Origin: JANXLS01 sp035308565
GTDB lineage: Bacteria > Planctomycetota > SZUA-567 > H5-PLA8
Direction: 5' to 3'
Length of the DNA: 64,000 nt
Assembly: GCA_035308565.1 (NCBI GenBank)
Contig: DATGGK010000224.1
Coordinates: forward strand, 1 to 64,000
The notes under the pieces are model-generated. The model saw only the letters and a program-made list of their open reading frames with translations. It searched no databases and had not been told where the DNA came from. Every line of letters starts with the position of its first letter. Position 1 is the first letter of the stretch. The position numbers were made by a program, and so were the translations under genes. Shown piece after piece: positions 8,974 to 17,793 of the stretch.

Positions 8974-9685
8974 GCGTTCGCCCCGCCAGATACGCTCGAA
9001 GTTCCAACAGTCCCTCCGGCGAGCCGATCTCGTAGAAGCGCTCCGGCACTTCGTACGCCGCCAATTCTCCCTGCGCGAGCAGATCCCGATAGACGGCGGC
9101 GAGATCGATTTTTTGATCTGTGGGAAGCGCTTCAAATACGCTGCGCTGGAAAACGCCGAGGCCGTAGTCGATGTGTTTCATCGCGGGCGAATTGAGTTTC
9201 TTGTCATACACGCGGATTTTGCCGTTTGCGAATTCGACGTTGCTCTTGTCCCAGCGGCCTTCGTTTTTGAGCACGGTCATCAGCGCTTTTTTGCGGCTCC
9301 TTAAAAATGACTTTTGAATCGCTGCGTAATCGCACGTGAGATACGAATCGCCGTAGAGCACAAAAAACGCGCTGTGAAGTTTCGGCAGCGCGTTGCGAAT
9401 TGCGCCCGCCGTACCCAGAAGCACCGGGCCGTCATAGGAGAATTCGACTTTCAAACCGAAACGCGAACCATCGCCCGTGAACGATTCGATCTGTTCGGCG
9501 AGATGGCCGATGCACAGGATCACGTGGCGAATGCCGTTCTTCTGCAGCAGGCGCAATTGATGCGCAAGGAACGGTTCGCCATTAATATCGAGCAGCGCTT
9601 TGGGCACGTTTTCGCCGTATTGGCGGATGCGTGTACCGAGGCCGCCGGCGAGGATGACGACGGGAAGCATCGGCGCGGCGCTCAT
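8960..9685 (-). CDS. hddC: Sugar nucleotidyltransferase, HddC-like (heptose-1-P guanylyltransferase type)
   Basis: The 241-residue NTP_transferase has the pyrophosphorylase signature VVILAGGLGTRIRQYGEN with the PKALLDINGEPF loop, LLGTAGAIRNALPKL and the metal-site VLYGDSYL. It activates a sugar 1-phosphate by joining it to a nucleotide. The 4-base ATGA overlap with the upstream GHMP kinase gene argues for coupled translation and a shared pathway, so D-glycero-alpha-D-manno-heptose 1-phosphate is the probable substrate and GDP-heptose the probable product. A generic mannose- or glucose-1-phosphate nucleotidyltransferase cannot be excluded from sequence alone. Confidence 0.78.
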   Translation of the reverse strand: MSAAPMLPVVILAGGLGTRIRQYGENVPKALLDINGEPFLAHQLRLLQKNGIRHVILCIGHLAEQIESFTGDGSRFGLKVEFSYDGPVLLGTAGAIRNALPKLHSAFFVLYGDSYLTCDYAAIQKSFLRSRKKALMTVLKNEGRWDKSNVEFANGKIRVYDKKLNSPAMKHIDYGLGVFQRSVFEALPTDQKIDLAAVYRDLLAQGELAAYEVPERFYEIGSPEGLLELRAYLAGRTHEEK

Positions 9686-10665
9686 GAGTGGACAATCACC
9701 TGCGAGCCGAGGAAGTCGAAGCGGAAACGAACTTCTTTAAGGCCCGCTTGCATCATCGCATGGCGCAATTTGGCCTTGTCTTCCGTGTAGAACATGAGGA
9801 ATCCGCCGCCGCCGGCGCCGATGAGTTTTCCGCCGAGCGCGCCGTTTTTCATGGCGAGATTGTACCAGTCGTCGATGTTGGTGTTGCTCATGTTGCCGGA
9901 GCGCTTCTTTTTGTGCTCCCAATGGACGTTCATTAATTCGGCGAACTTCGCGAGATTGCCAGCCTCCATCGCGTCTTTACTTTGCAGGCCGAGATCTTTG
10001 ACGAAATGCAGATTGTCGATCATGTCTTTGTCTTTCTGCTTGCTCTTCGTGTCTTGCTCTTTCAAGACGCCGGACGCGGAACGCGAATAGCCCGTGAAAA
10101 AAAGCAGCAGATTGTCTTCGAGATTGTAGAGCGTTTCCTTGCTCAGTTTGAGCGGCCACGCCTCGACTTGCCCGCTCGTGTGAAAACGGAAACACGTGAT
10201 CCCGCCAAATGCGGCGATGTATTGGTCTTGCTTGCCAATCGGTTCTTTCAAAATATCGAGTTCGATGCGGCAAGCTTGTTCGGCGAGTTCGCGCGGGTGA
10301 ATCAGATTTTTGTTGTGCGCATGCAGCGCTCGAAGCAGCGCCGTCGTGAAACTACCCGACGATCCAAGACCGGTGCCCGCGGGAATGTCGGCCATGCTGG
10401 CGATTTCCATCGCGCTGGCATCGACGTTCGTCAATTTGATCGCTTCGCGCACGAGAGGGTGCTGCAATTCGTCGGGCGATTTGACGCGCTCCATCTTCGA
10501 ATATTTCACGATCAATTCAGGGACGAAGGTGTCGTGCACGGTGATGTAGACGTATTTGTCGATGGCCGCGGCGATCAGAAATCCGCCGTGCTCCATGTAA
10601 TAAGAGGGGAGATCGGTGCCGCCGCCTCCGAGCGAAATGCGGAGCGGGCTGCGGGTGATGATCAT
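9682..10665 (-). CDS. hddA: GHMP-family D-glycero-alpha-D-manno-heptose-7-phosphate kinase
   Basis: The 327-residue kinase opens MIITRSPLRISLGGGGTDLP, a near-diagnostic HddA N-terminus. It has the GHMP glycine loop PAGTGLGSSGSF, then EPIGKQDQYIAAFGG and the C-terminal LIGAGGGGFLMFY. It phosphorylates C1 of heptose 7-phosphate. The ATG at 10665 overlaps the stop of the upstream oxidoreductase (ATGA) and its own stop overlaps the nucleotidyltransferase start (ATGA). An earlier in-frame start would run deep into the upstream gene and is rejected. A GmhB-like phosphatase needed between the two steps is not in the window and is probably supplied elsewhere. Confidence 0.9.
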   Translation of the reverse strand: MIITRSPLRISLGGGGTDLPSYYMEHGGFLIAAAIDKYVYITVHDTFVPELIVKYSKMERVKSPDELQHPLVREAIKLTNVDASAMEIASMADIPAGTGLGSSGSFTTALLRALHAHNKNLIHPRELAEQACRIELDILKEPIGKQDQYIAAFGGITCFRFHTSGQVEAWPLKLSKETLYNLEDNLLLFFTGYSRSASGVLKEQDTKSKQKDKDMIDNLHFVKDLGLQSKDAMEAGNLAKFAELMNVHWEHKKKRSGNMSNTNIDDWYNLAMKNGALGGKLIGAGGGGFLMFYTEDKAKLRHAMMQAGLKEVRFRFDFLGSQVIVHS

Positions 10666-11630
10666 GAATTGTAAATCCTTTCCACGACGCTCAACGCGGC
10701 CTTCGCGTCGCGCAGATTCGCCGACGGCTGGCGGTTGAGGCGGATGTCGTCGAGAAATTCCGCCATCTCCAATTCCCACGAAAGGTCGGGCATTGGGTAC
10801 TCCCACGAAGTCGTTTCGGGCGGACCCATCTGCGGAAGCATTTTGTAAAACGTCAGCTTTTCCACGCCATAACTTCCGCCGAGGCCGCTGATGTCGAGCT
10901 TGCCGTTGCAGCCGTAAATCTCCAATGAAAAGAGATTCTTCCATTCAGTGCAGCTGGCGTGCAAAAAGGCGACCTGTTTTTGCGCGGTCTTGAGCAGCAT
11001 GAAGCCGTTGTCGTCCACGGCCATGTTCCAGAAGTACGTCGGCGCGAAACCCTGGACGCCGGTGAAGTCGCCGAGGAACCAGCGCGCCAGATCGATCAAG
11101 TGCACGCCTTGGTCGATGAGTTCGCCGCCGCCGGAAAGTTCCTTGTTGGCGCGCCATTCCTTGTCGTAGCCGGTGCGCCCTCCATGGCCATAGCGCCCGC
11201 GCACGAACATGAGCGGGCCGAGCGCGCCGGAATCGACGAGCTCGCGCGCTTTTTGCAGCGCGAAGTGATAGCGGTGATTGAATCCGACGCGGACGAGCCG
11301 TTTGTGTTTTTCAGCGGCGGCGATGACGGGATCGAGTTCAGCCGGCGCGCGCGCGGCGGGCTTTTCGACGAAGACATGCTTGCCGGCTTGAACCGCCGCA
11401 AGCGTGATTTCGGCGAGCGCGTTGTGAGTAGTCGCGACGATGACGAAATCGATGTCGCCGCGCGCGAGCACGGCGCGCCAATCCGCTTCGGCCTTGCAGC
11501 CGGAGAGGGTTTTCGCGAGCGCATCCGCGCGTGCGGGAACGGCGTCGGCGCACGCGACGAGTGTGGCGCCGGCGAGGGCTTTGGCGCGTTTTTGGCCGAT
11601 GAGGCCGCAGCCGATGATAGCGGTATTCAT
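10662..11630 (-). CDS. Gfo/Idh/MocA-family sugar dehydrogenase
   Basis: The 322-residue NAD(P)-dependent oxidoreductase has a Rossmann start (MNTAIIGCGLIGQKRAKAL), the family motif HVFVEKPAA with the catalytic-type EKP lysine, and the C-terminal GGGELIDQGVHLIDLARWFLGDF segment. Members oxidise or reduce ring carbons of sugars, often nucleotide sugars. Located directly before hddA with a 4-base overlap, it probably modifies the heptose or another residue of the exported glycan. The exact substrate is unknown. Confidence 0.88.
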   Translation of the reverse strand: MNTAIIGCGLIGQKRAKALAGATLVACADAVPARADALAKTLSGCKAEADWRAVLARGDIDFVIVATTHNALAEITLAAVQAGKHVFVEKPAARAPAELDPVIAAAEKHKRLVRVGFNHRYHFALQKARELVDSGALGPLMFVRGRYGHGGRTGYDKEWRANKELSGGGELIDQGVHLIDLARWFLGDFTGVQGFAPTYFWNMAVDDNGFMLLKTAQKQVAFLHASCTEWKNLFSLEIYGCNGKLDISGLGGSYGVEKLTFYKMLPQMGPPETTSWEYPMPDLSWELEMAEFLDDIRLNRQPSANLRDAKAALSVVERIYNS

Positions 11631-11660
11631 GCGATTAACGTATATCCATAGTTGAATGAA

Positions 11661-12536
11661 TCAATCCCACTTCTTTCCCCGATCCTCCGGCACAATCCGC
11701 CGCAGCGTGTACACGTCCGACGCATTCAATTCATCGGCGTGCGCCGCCAATTTTTCCCAGGGATCCCACGCGGCGGCGAGCAGGCGTCCGGTGATTTCTT
11801 TTGCGTCGTCGGAGCAGAGAAACGCGCACAATTCCGCGGCGCGTTCGGGCGGCGTGCCGCCAGCTTTGGATTGGGCGAGGAGTTTGTTGAATTCATCCGC
11901 GCCGACTTTGTCCGGGCCGGCGTCGAGAACTTCCTTGAGCATGTCCGTGACCATGGCGCCGGGAGCGACGGAGTTCACGCGCACGCCGGTGCCTTTGAGT
12001 TCGTGTGCGAGAATTTCGCTGAAGCGCACGAGGCCGGTCTTGGCGGTGGCGTACGCGGTGAAATTCGGGCGCGGGCTGGTCGCTCCGCCGCCGCTTAAAT
12101 TCACGATTGAACCGCCGCCATTTTGGATCATCCACGGCGCGAAGGCGCGGCAGAGTTCGATGGGCGCGAGCAGGTCCACGCGGATCGTGGCTTCCCAATC
12201 GCGCCAGTTGTTCTCCCATGATTTTCCGATGGGGCCGAGGATGCCGGCGTTGTTGATCAGGCCGTGCGCGGCGGGAAAATAGCCGAGCGCTTTGGACGTG
12301 ATCGTTTCGACGGCGGTGTCTTTCGAGAGATCGGCGACGCAGATTTCAGCGCGTTGATTTTTACGAACGGGCGCGCGCAGGAATTCGTCGCGCTGAGCGC
12401 TTAACGCTTCCTTCGAGCGCGCGACCAACAGCAGATTGGCGCCGTGCGTCCAGCAGGCGTGCGCGATGGCTTTGCCCAGGCCGCGCGAGGCGCCGGTAAT
12501 GACGATGTTTTTTTCGTTCAGCAGCATTGAAACCAT
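11661..12536 (-). CDS. Short-chain dehydrogenase/reductase
   Basis: About 291 residues of classical SDR type: VITGASRGLGKAIAHA cofactor loop, LINNAGILGP, the catalytic Ser (SIVNLSGGG) and YATAK (YxxxK), then the VNSVAPGAMVTDML loop. Start ATG 12536 has GGGAG about 8 bases ahead, followed at once by MLLNEKN. Farther in-frame starts overlap a palindromic repeat and are unlikely. An unusual C-terminal stretch of about 40 residues (WEKLAAHADELNASDVYTL) resembles tails of sugar-modifying SDRs. Operon position suggests carbohydrate or precursor modification. Confidence 0.87.
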   Translation of the reverse strand: MVSMLLNEKNIVITGASRGLGKAIAHACWTHGANLLLVARSKEALSAQRDEFLRAPVRKNQRAEICVADLSKDTAVETITSKALGYFPAAHGLINNAGILGPIGKSWENNWRDWEATIRVDLLAPIELCRAFAPWMIQNGGGSIVNLSGGGATSPRPNFTAYATAKTGLVRFSEILAHELKGTGVRVNSVAPGAMVTDMLKEVLDAGPDKVGADEFNKLLAQSKAGGTPPERAAELCAFLCSDDAKEITGRLLAAAWDPWEKLAAHADELNASDVYTLRRIVPEDRGKKWD

Positions 12537-12572
12537 TCCCGCTCCCTTGCGGTCGCGGCTCGTAGTACGAAT

Positions 12573-12589
12573 GCAGGCTGGAAGCCTGC
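12573..12589. repeat. GCAGGC-type short palindrome
   Basis: The palindrome GCAGGCTGGAAGCCTGC lies in the 60-base gap between the methyltransferase and SDR genes. It belongs to a dispersed family also seen at 29554, 44381, 49585 and, in GC-shifted form, at 57066. Confidence 0.7.
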
Positions 12590-12596
12590 ACCCCAA

Positions 12597-13475
12597 TTAT
12601 ACGGCCCAGCCGATGGGATGCGCGGTGACTTTGTAGCGTTTGTCCGCGGCGTAACGCAACAACGGCCAGGGCAGCAGTTTCTCGGCGAGGGATGTTTTGC
12701 GAATGCCGAGGTTCTTCAAAATTTTGAAGCGCAGGATATCCTCGAATCCAGAAACGGCGCCTCGAAATTCGGGCTTGAATCCCGCAAGCGTTAGCGCCTT
12801 CGCCAGCGTTTCCGGTTCGAAATAGCTGGCGTGAATTTCCGGCACGACGTAGGCCCATTTGAAGAATTTGGTTCGGAACGGGCGGGCATTGCCGGTGGTC
12901 AGAAAGAGCAGGCCGCCGGGCTTGAGCAACGCGCGCATTTCCTTCAAGCACGGCAGCGGATTGGGAACGTGCTCGATGACCTCGATGGCGGTGATCGCGT
13001 CGAATGTGCCGTGCAGCGCGGGCAGATCGGCGCGGGCGAGGATCGGCACGCCTTGAGTGCGCGCGTAATCGGTGATCCAGCCTTCCTCGAAGCCCGAGGC
13101 GCGGCACGGTGAATGTTCCCGGACATGGCGCACGAGGCCGCCGCTGCCGCATCCGAAATCAAGCCATCGCGTTTCAGTGCTGAGCGGCTTGAGCGCGTTG
13201 ACGACTTTCAGAATTCCGCGCCAGTCGTACTGCCGCACGGTCTGCAGCGGATTTTCGAATTCGTAGACGTAATTGAACGTCTTATCGGCGCCGCGGCCGC
13301 GGTAATAATTTTCATCGTAGATGCGTGCGTATTCGGTTGAATAATTCTCGACGAAGCTGTAGCGGCATTGAGGACAATGGCGGAATTTGAACTCCTTGTT
13401 GAAGTAGGTTCCCTGCTTCGCGCCGAAAAAAACGGTTTCGGCAGCGCAGATTGGACAGGCGATGGATTCGCTCAT
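12597..13475 (-). CDS. Zinc-ribbon class I SAM methyltransferase
   Basis: The 292-residue protein has an N-terminal zinc-binding pair CPIC (7-10) and CPQC (about 34-37), then a Methyltransf_23-type domain with WLDFGCGSGGLVRHV (SAM motif I), FDAITAIEVIEHVPNP and LLKPGGLLFLTTGN. Such Zn-ribbon methyltransferases are common in O-antigen and capsule clusters. The ATG overlaps the stop of the epimerase gene by 4 bases. A methyl cap read by the Wzt C-terminal domain would fit, but this is inference. Confidence 0.88.
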   Translation of the reverse strand: MSESIACPICAAETVFFGAKQGTYFNKEFKFRHCPQCRYSFVENYSTEYARIYDENYYRGRGADKTFNYVYEFENPLQTVRQYDWRGILKVVNALKPLSTETRWLDFGCGSGGLVRHVREHSPCRASGFEEGWITDYARTQGVPILARADLPALHGTFDAITAIEVIEHVPNPLPCLKEMRALLKPGGLLFLTTGNARPFRTKFFKWAYVVPEIHASYFEPETLAKALTLAGFKPEFRGAVSGFEDILRFKILKNLGIRKTSLAEKLLPWPLLRYAADKRYKVTAHPIGWAV

Positions 13476-14425
13476 CGGCGTACGAAGACCCAGGGATTGT
13501 GTTCGAGGAAGCGAACCGTCGTCTCGACGCCTTCGCGGATCGACAGTTTTGGCGCCCAGCCCAACGCGCGGATTTTTTTACAGTCGAGGAAAATGAACGG
13601 ATTATCGCCGATCCAGCCGCGCTCGCCGCCGGTGTATTCGAGGCGCGGGTTGACGCCCATCGCCGCGCAAATCCAGCCGATCGAATCGTTGACTTCGCAA
13701 TAGCCGTCCGTGCCGAGATTGTAGACGCTGACCTTCGCCGTCGATTTTTCGAGCGCCACGGCGATCGCGTCGAGGCAGTCCTGAATATAAAGATAGGACT
13801 TGCGCTGCTTGCCGTTGCCGAGCACTTTCAGCCGATCTGGATGCTCTTTGAGCTGCTTGTAAAAATCGAAGACGTGGCCGTGCGTGTAATGCTCACCGAG
13901 AATCGAGACGAAGCGGAAGATGCAGGCTTGGAAACCGAAGCCTTCGCAATACGCGGCAATAAGGCCTTCGCCGGCGAGTTTCGACGCGCCGTAGAGCGAC
14001 GTCTGCACGGGAAACGGGCAATCTTCCGGCGTGGGAATGAGAGGCGCTTCGCCGTAGACGGAACCGGTCGAGGAGAAGGCGATGCGTTTGATGCCGTTGG
14101 CGCGCATGGCTTCGAGGACGTTATAGGTGGCGATGGTGTTCTGCTCGAGGTCTCTGCGCGGATGATTTGTGCCGAAGCGGACGTCGGCATTCGCTGCAAA
14201 ATGGTAGACGAGTTCGCATCCGCGCATCGCTTCTTTTAAGGCGCTCTCGTCGAGCAAATCGTTGCGGACCAGCGTGAACTTCGGATTGAGCAGCGCGCGC
14301 GCCAGAAATTCCTGCTGGCCGGTGGAAAAGTTATCGTAGCCGGCGACGGTGTGACCGTCTTTCAGCAGCCGATTGACAAGATTGCTGCCGATGAATCCCG
14401 CGCAGCCGGTGACGAAACAATGCAT
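13472..14425 (-). CDS. NAD-dependent sugar epimerase/dehydratase (extended SDR)
   Basis: The 317-residue extended SDR has TGCAGFIGSNLVNRLL for NAD binding, the VYHFAANADVR loop, an SSTGSVYGE serine, the YGASK catalytic pair and YLYIQDCLDAI near the substrate site. It belongs to the UDP-glucose 4-epimerase / GDP-sugar dehydratase superfamily. It is the first gene of the minus-strand glycan operon that runs without a large gap to 5231. Transcription should start in the 137-base divergent region 14426-14562. Which sugar nucleotide it acts on is not determined by sequence. Confidence 0.9.
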   Translation of the reverse strand: MHCFVTGCAGFIGSNLVNRLLKDGHTVAGYDNFSTGQQEFLARALLNPKFTLVRNDLLDESALKEAMRGCELVYHFAANADVRFGTNHPRRDLEQNTIATYNVLEAMRANGIKRIAFSSTGSVYGEAPLIPTPEDCPFPVQTSLYGASKLAGEGLIAAYCEGFGFQACIFRFVSILGEHYTHGHVFDFYKQLKEHPDRLKVLGNGKQRKSYLYIQDCLDAIAVALEKSTAKVSVYNLGTDGYCEVNDSIGWICAAMGVNPRLEYTGGERGWIGDNPFIFLDCKKIRALGWAPKLSIREGVETTVRFLEHNPWVFVRR

Positions 14426-14562
14426 GGTTAGCAGCTAAATGTGAATGACCAATTGGCAAAGCAAGAAACCGTATCGCATCTTTAGGGTTTTGTGTTATAC
14501 ATTACTCGGCCCGATAAGACCAGTACACTTAAGCATTCATCCACTTAACGCTTACCCCCGCA

Positions 14563-15288
14563 ATGGCAATTCAACGCATTACTCCGATGTACCAATGGCC
14601 AAAACAACTGCCGGTGCTGACCGAGGATCAGAAGCGCGCGCGCGAAGATTTCATGGTCCATTGGCATAAAGTGCTGCCCAACAAATACGGCATGATAGAG
14701 CGCTTCAATCATCGCGGCGCATTTCGGGAAGCGATACAACCCGGCACGCGCACGCTGGAAATCGGCGCGGGGCTGGGCGCGCACATCGAATTCGAAGACC
14801 TGTCGAAGCAGCAGTACGTCGCCAACGAATTGCGTCCGGAGATGGCCGGCGAGATCAAGCGGCGTTTTCCGGAGGTTGAAGTGCTGGTGGGCGACGTTCA
14901 GGCCGGACTGCCTGTGGAAAGCGAAAGTTTCGACCGCGCGCTGGCCGTGCACGTGCTGGAACACTTGCCGCGGTTGCCCGATGCCATTGCCGAAATCCGC
15001 CGCGTGCTGAAACCGACGGGTTTTTTTCAGGTCGTGATTCCGTGCGAAGGCAGCCTGGCGTACACACTCGCGCGCAACATTTCGGCGCGGCGGGTGTTCG
15101 AAAAGCGCAACAAGATGTCGTACGATTTCGTGGTGGAATCGGAGCACGTGAACCTGGCCGATGAAATCGTGTATGCGCTGAAAAAGCATTTCAGCATCGA
15201 GCGCAGACGCTTTTTCCCGCTGGGGTTTGTGCCGATTCAAACCTGCAACCTCGTGATTTCACTGCTGTGTCGGCCAAAGACGCAATGA
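14563..15288 (+). CDS. SAM-dependent methyltransferase (Methyltransf_11 type)
   Basis: The 241-residue class I methyltransferase has TLEIGAGLGAHIEFED (motif I), VLVGDVQAGLPVESESFD, VLEHLPRLPDAI and VLKPTGFFQVVIPCEG. It is transcribed away from the glycan operon from the shared region 14426-14562 and followed at 29 bases by the ligase-like gene, so it probably belongs to the same surface-glycan system. A glycan or lipid-carrier substrate is inferred from context only. Confidence 0.85.
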   Translation: MAIQRITPMYQWPKQLPVLTEDQKRAREDFMVHWHKVLPNKYGMIERFNHRGAFREAIQPGTRTLEIGAGLGAHIEFEDLSKQQYVANELRPEMAGEIKRRFPEVEVLVGDVQAGLPVESESFDRALAVHVLEHLPRLPDAIAEIRRVLKPTGFFQVVIPCEGSLAYTLARNISARRVFEKRNKMSYDFVVESEHVNLADEIVYALKKHFSIERRRFFPLGFVPIQTCNLVISLLCRPKTQ

Positions 15289-15316
15289 TGATTGGAATGA
15301 CGGCGATCGATCGAAT

Positions 15317-16690
15317 TTGGGCAACCTTGTGACTACCGGACTGGTTTGCTGCATCGCTGCGTTCATGGTGTGCGCGTACTTCGCACACCGCTCGCTTGGC
15401 GCGGGAGTTGTGGCGCTGACGGCCGTGGGCTGCGCGTACGGCGTGCTGCGCGCGAACTTTCTGGACATGTTTTCATATTTTATCTTCGATTGCGGCGTGG
15501 TCGGATTTTACGCGGCGTTGCTGGCGGCGCCGTTGACGCCCGGAGAGGATGCGGCGGGACTCACAGTCAAGCGCTGGCTGCGCTTTCTGATCGGCTGGCC
15601 CGTGCTGCTCTTCTTTCTCCCGATCAATCATTACCTCGTTCAACTGGTGGGCTTGCGGCACATCATCTTCTTTCTGCCGGCAATGCTCTACGGCACGCGC
15701 TTGAAGCGGCGCGATCTGGAGACGATGGCGCTGGGATTCGCTGTTCTCTGCAGCCTCGAATTTGGCGTTGCGCTGCTCGAATATTTCGGCGGAATCGGCC
15801 TGCTGTTTCCAAGGAACGCGGTGACGGAGATCATGTATCGATCGCACGACATTCGCACGTCGGAGGGGTTGTTTCACCGCATTCCGGCGACGTTCTCGTC
15901 GTCGCATATTTATGCGGCAAACATGCTGTTGACGCTTCCGTTCCTGTTGAATGCGTTGACCGATTCGAAGCACTCCGCCGGACGCCGAACGATGATGGGC
16001 GTGGCGAGCGTGCTGGCGGTGCTGGGCATTTTCATTGCGGGTCCACGGGTGCCGGTGGTGTGTTTGACCGCCTGGCTGGTGCTCATGGCCGTGATGCCCG
16101 GATTGAAGCCAGAAGCGCGCTGGCGTCTGGCGGGGTGCGTGCTCGTGATTGGAGCCGTTGCGGCGTATTACATCGTTTCGGACGAGCGCATGCAACGTTT
16201 CACGTCGTTAATGGATGTGGAGAAAGTGGAACAGCGCGCCGCAGGCAGCTACGAGTACGGCATTTTTGAAAGCATCGTGCGATTTCCGATCGGCGTGGGG
16301 CTGGGCGGGGCCGTGGGTTCGAGCATGCCCTATTTCCTCAAGGATTTAAAGCCCGACCAGGTCGGCGCGGAGAACGAGTACATCCGCATCGCGGTCGAGC
16401 AGGGGATTGTGGGACTGTTGATCTGGGTTGCGTTTTTAGTGAGTCTGGCGCTGCACAGGCCGTCGCCTGTCTCACGCCGCTGGCGCCTGGGTATTCACGC
16501 CATGCACACGCTGGCGCTCGTTTCCTGGGCAACGGCGTTTGTTGGAACGGGAATTTTGCAGGGAATTCCAAGCGCATTTTTGCTGGTGCTGCAAATCGGT
16601 TTAGTTCTGAGAAGCCCGCTAGAGCAGCAAGCTCACGGCCCGTCGTTTGGACGCGTACCAACGCGGATCCCGCCGCACGAGGCGGTTTAG
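15317..16690 (+). CDS. O-antigen ligase / polymerase-like membrane protein (Wzy_C family)
   Basis: This polytopic membrane protein of about 457 residues has roughly ten hydrophobic segments. A long periplasmic stretch (about 170-200) contains the RxxATFxSSHIYA-type region seen in WaaL/Wzy_C proteins, and AENEYIRIAVEQGIVGLLIW lies near the end. These enzymes ligate or polymerise undecaprenyl-linked glycan on the periplasmic side. The start is uncertain: TTG 15317 or GTG 15329, neither with a clear ribosome site; ATG 15365 falls within the first membrane span. It is the natural partner of the Wzm/Wzt exporter encoded divergently. Confidence 0.8.
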   Translation: MGNLVTTGLVCCIAAFMVCAYFAHRSLGAGVVALTAVGCAYGVLRANFLDMFSYFIFDCGVVGFYAALLAAPLTPGEDAAGLTVKRWLRFLIGWPVLLFFLPINHYLVQLVGLRHIIFFLPAMLYGTRLKRRDLETMALGFAVLCSLEFGVALLEYFGGIGLLFPRNAVTEIMYRSHDIRTSEGLFHRIPATFSSSHIYAANMLLTLPFLLNALTDSKHSAGRRTMMGVASVLAVLGIFIAGPRVPVVCLTAWLVLMAVMPGLKPEARWRLAGCVLVIGAVAAYYIVSDERMQRFTSLMDVEKVEQRAAGSYEYGIFESIVRFPIGVGLGGAVGSSMPYFLKDLKPDQVGAENEYIRIAVEQGIVGLLIWVAFLVSLALHRPSPVSRRWRLGIHAMHTLALVSWATAFVGTGILQGIPSAFLLVLQIGLVLRSPLEQQAHGPSFGRVPTRIPPHEAV

Positions 16691-16730
16691 CAGCCTTTGC
16701 CGGGCGCGCCGGAGACGCGCTCCACGTGAT

Positions 16731-17705
16731 TCAATCCTTCGCCTCGCCCTTTTGCAATTCACGCACGTGCGCGGCGGCGGCGCTGGCGAGGCCGTCGAGG
16801 TTGTAGCCGCCTTCAAGAACGCTGATCAGCCGGCCGCTGCAATGTTCCTGAGCCATGTCGAGCATCAGGCGCGTCAGCTCGGCGAAATCGGCGTCGGTGA
16901 GTTTGAAACCGCCGAGCGGATCGCCTTCGCGGCTGTCAAAGCCGGCGGAAATCAAAATCAGTTCCGGCTTGAACTTTTTCATTTCGGGCACGAGCTTGTC
17001 CTTAAAGGCGTCGAGCACCGCCTGGCGCGTGCCTTTGGGCAGTGGGAAATTCATGGTGAAGCCGAGCCCTTTGCCCGCGCCGGTATCCGTGGTTCTTCCG
17101 GTGCCGGGATAGAGCGGCCATTGGTGCGTGCTGAAAAAAAAGACGCTGCCGTCTTCGTAAAAAATATCCTGCGTGCCGTTGCCGTGATGCACGTCCCAAT
17201 CGGCGATCAGCACGCGTTTCACGCCGTGATTTTTTTGCGCGTAGCGCGCGGCGATGGCGATGTTGTTGAAGACGCAAAAGCCCATCCCGCGGTTGGGCGT
17301 GGCGTGATGGCCGGGCGGGCGGATGGCGCAGAAAGCGTTGGCAATTTCGCCGCGGAAGAGCGTGTCCACGGTTTCGAGCACGCCGCCGGTGGCGAGGTAC
17401 GCGGTTTCGAGCGACGCGGCGCAGACGTTTGTGTCGCCGGTGGAGAGCGTTTTATCGCCGCGCGTGATTTCAGTTTCGGCCAGGCGCACGTAATCGCCGG
17501 AGTGGCACAGGCGCACTTCGTCGGCGGTGGCGTGGCGCGGCGCGATGCGCTTGATGTTGGGCGATTTCTCCTCGGTCAATTCCGCTTTGGTCAGCGCGGC
17601 GAGGATGCTCGAAATGCGCGCAGGACGTTCCGGATGTCCCGCGCCAGGGTCATGGTTTTCGTAGCGGCGGTCGATGAGCAGGCCGGTTTTGAGTGGGTTT
17701 TTCAT
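16731..17705 (-). CDS. Histone-deacetylase-superfamily (acetoin/polyamine deacetylase-like) hydrolase
   Basis: About 324 residues with the complete zinc-hydrolase set: GHPERPARI, RPPGHHA, GFCVFNNIAIAA, ADWDVHHGNGTQ (zinc Asp and His), ISAGFDSREGDP and LEGGYN. In bacteria these enzymes deacetylate polyamines, lysine or acetoin-related compounds. ATG 17705 is preferred; GTG 17711 adds two residues. It is convergent with the ligase-like gene and divergent from the next plus-strand gene. Substrate is unknown. Confidence 0.92.
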   Translation of the reverse strand: MKNPLKTGLLIDRRYENHDPGAGHPERPARISSILAALTKAELTEEKSPNIKRIAPRHATADEVRLCHSGDYVRLAETEITRGDKTLSTGDTNVCAASLETAYLATGGVLETVDTLFRGEIANAFCAIRPPGHHATPNRGMGFCVFNNIAIAARYAQKNHGVKRVLIADWDVHHGNGTQDIFYEDGSVFFFSTHQWPLYPGTGRTTDTGAGKGLGFTMNFPLPKGTRQAVLDAFKDKLVPEMKKFKPELILISAGFDSREGDPLGGFKLTDADFAELTRLMLDMAQEHCSGRLISVLEGGYNLDGLASAAAAHVRELQKGEAKD

Positions 17706-17793
17706 GAACACATTGTACCCTATTTTACGGACGCAAGCGAATGGGCGGGATCGTCTTATTTATGCCGCGCGTAATTTGCAAAAAGGAACATCC

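Noticed and set aside
7984..9135. Longer N-terminus for the Rpn-type protein
   Set aside because: The extra 54 residues run inside the nucleotidyltransferase gene and are Arg/Ser-rich shadow sequence; ATG 8973 fits the family.
14426..14562. tRNA or small RNA gene in the divergent region
   Set aside because: No cloverleaf or stable hairpin is seen; it is more likely a pair of promoters, though I could not fix -35/-10 boxes.
16731..17705. Eukaryote-like histone deacetylase role
   Set aside because: The superfamily is common in bacteria with polyamine or acetoin-type substrates; there is no histone context.
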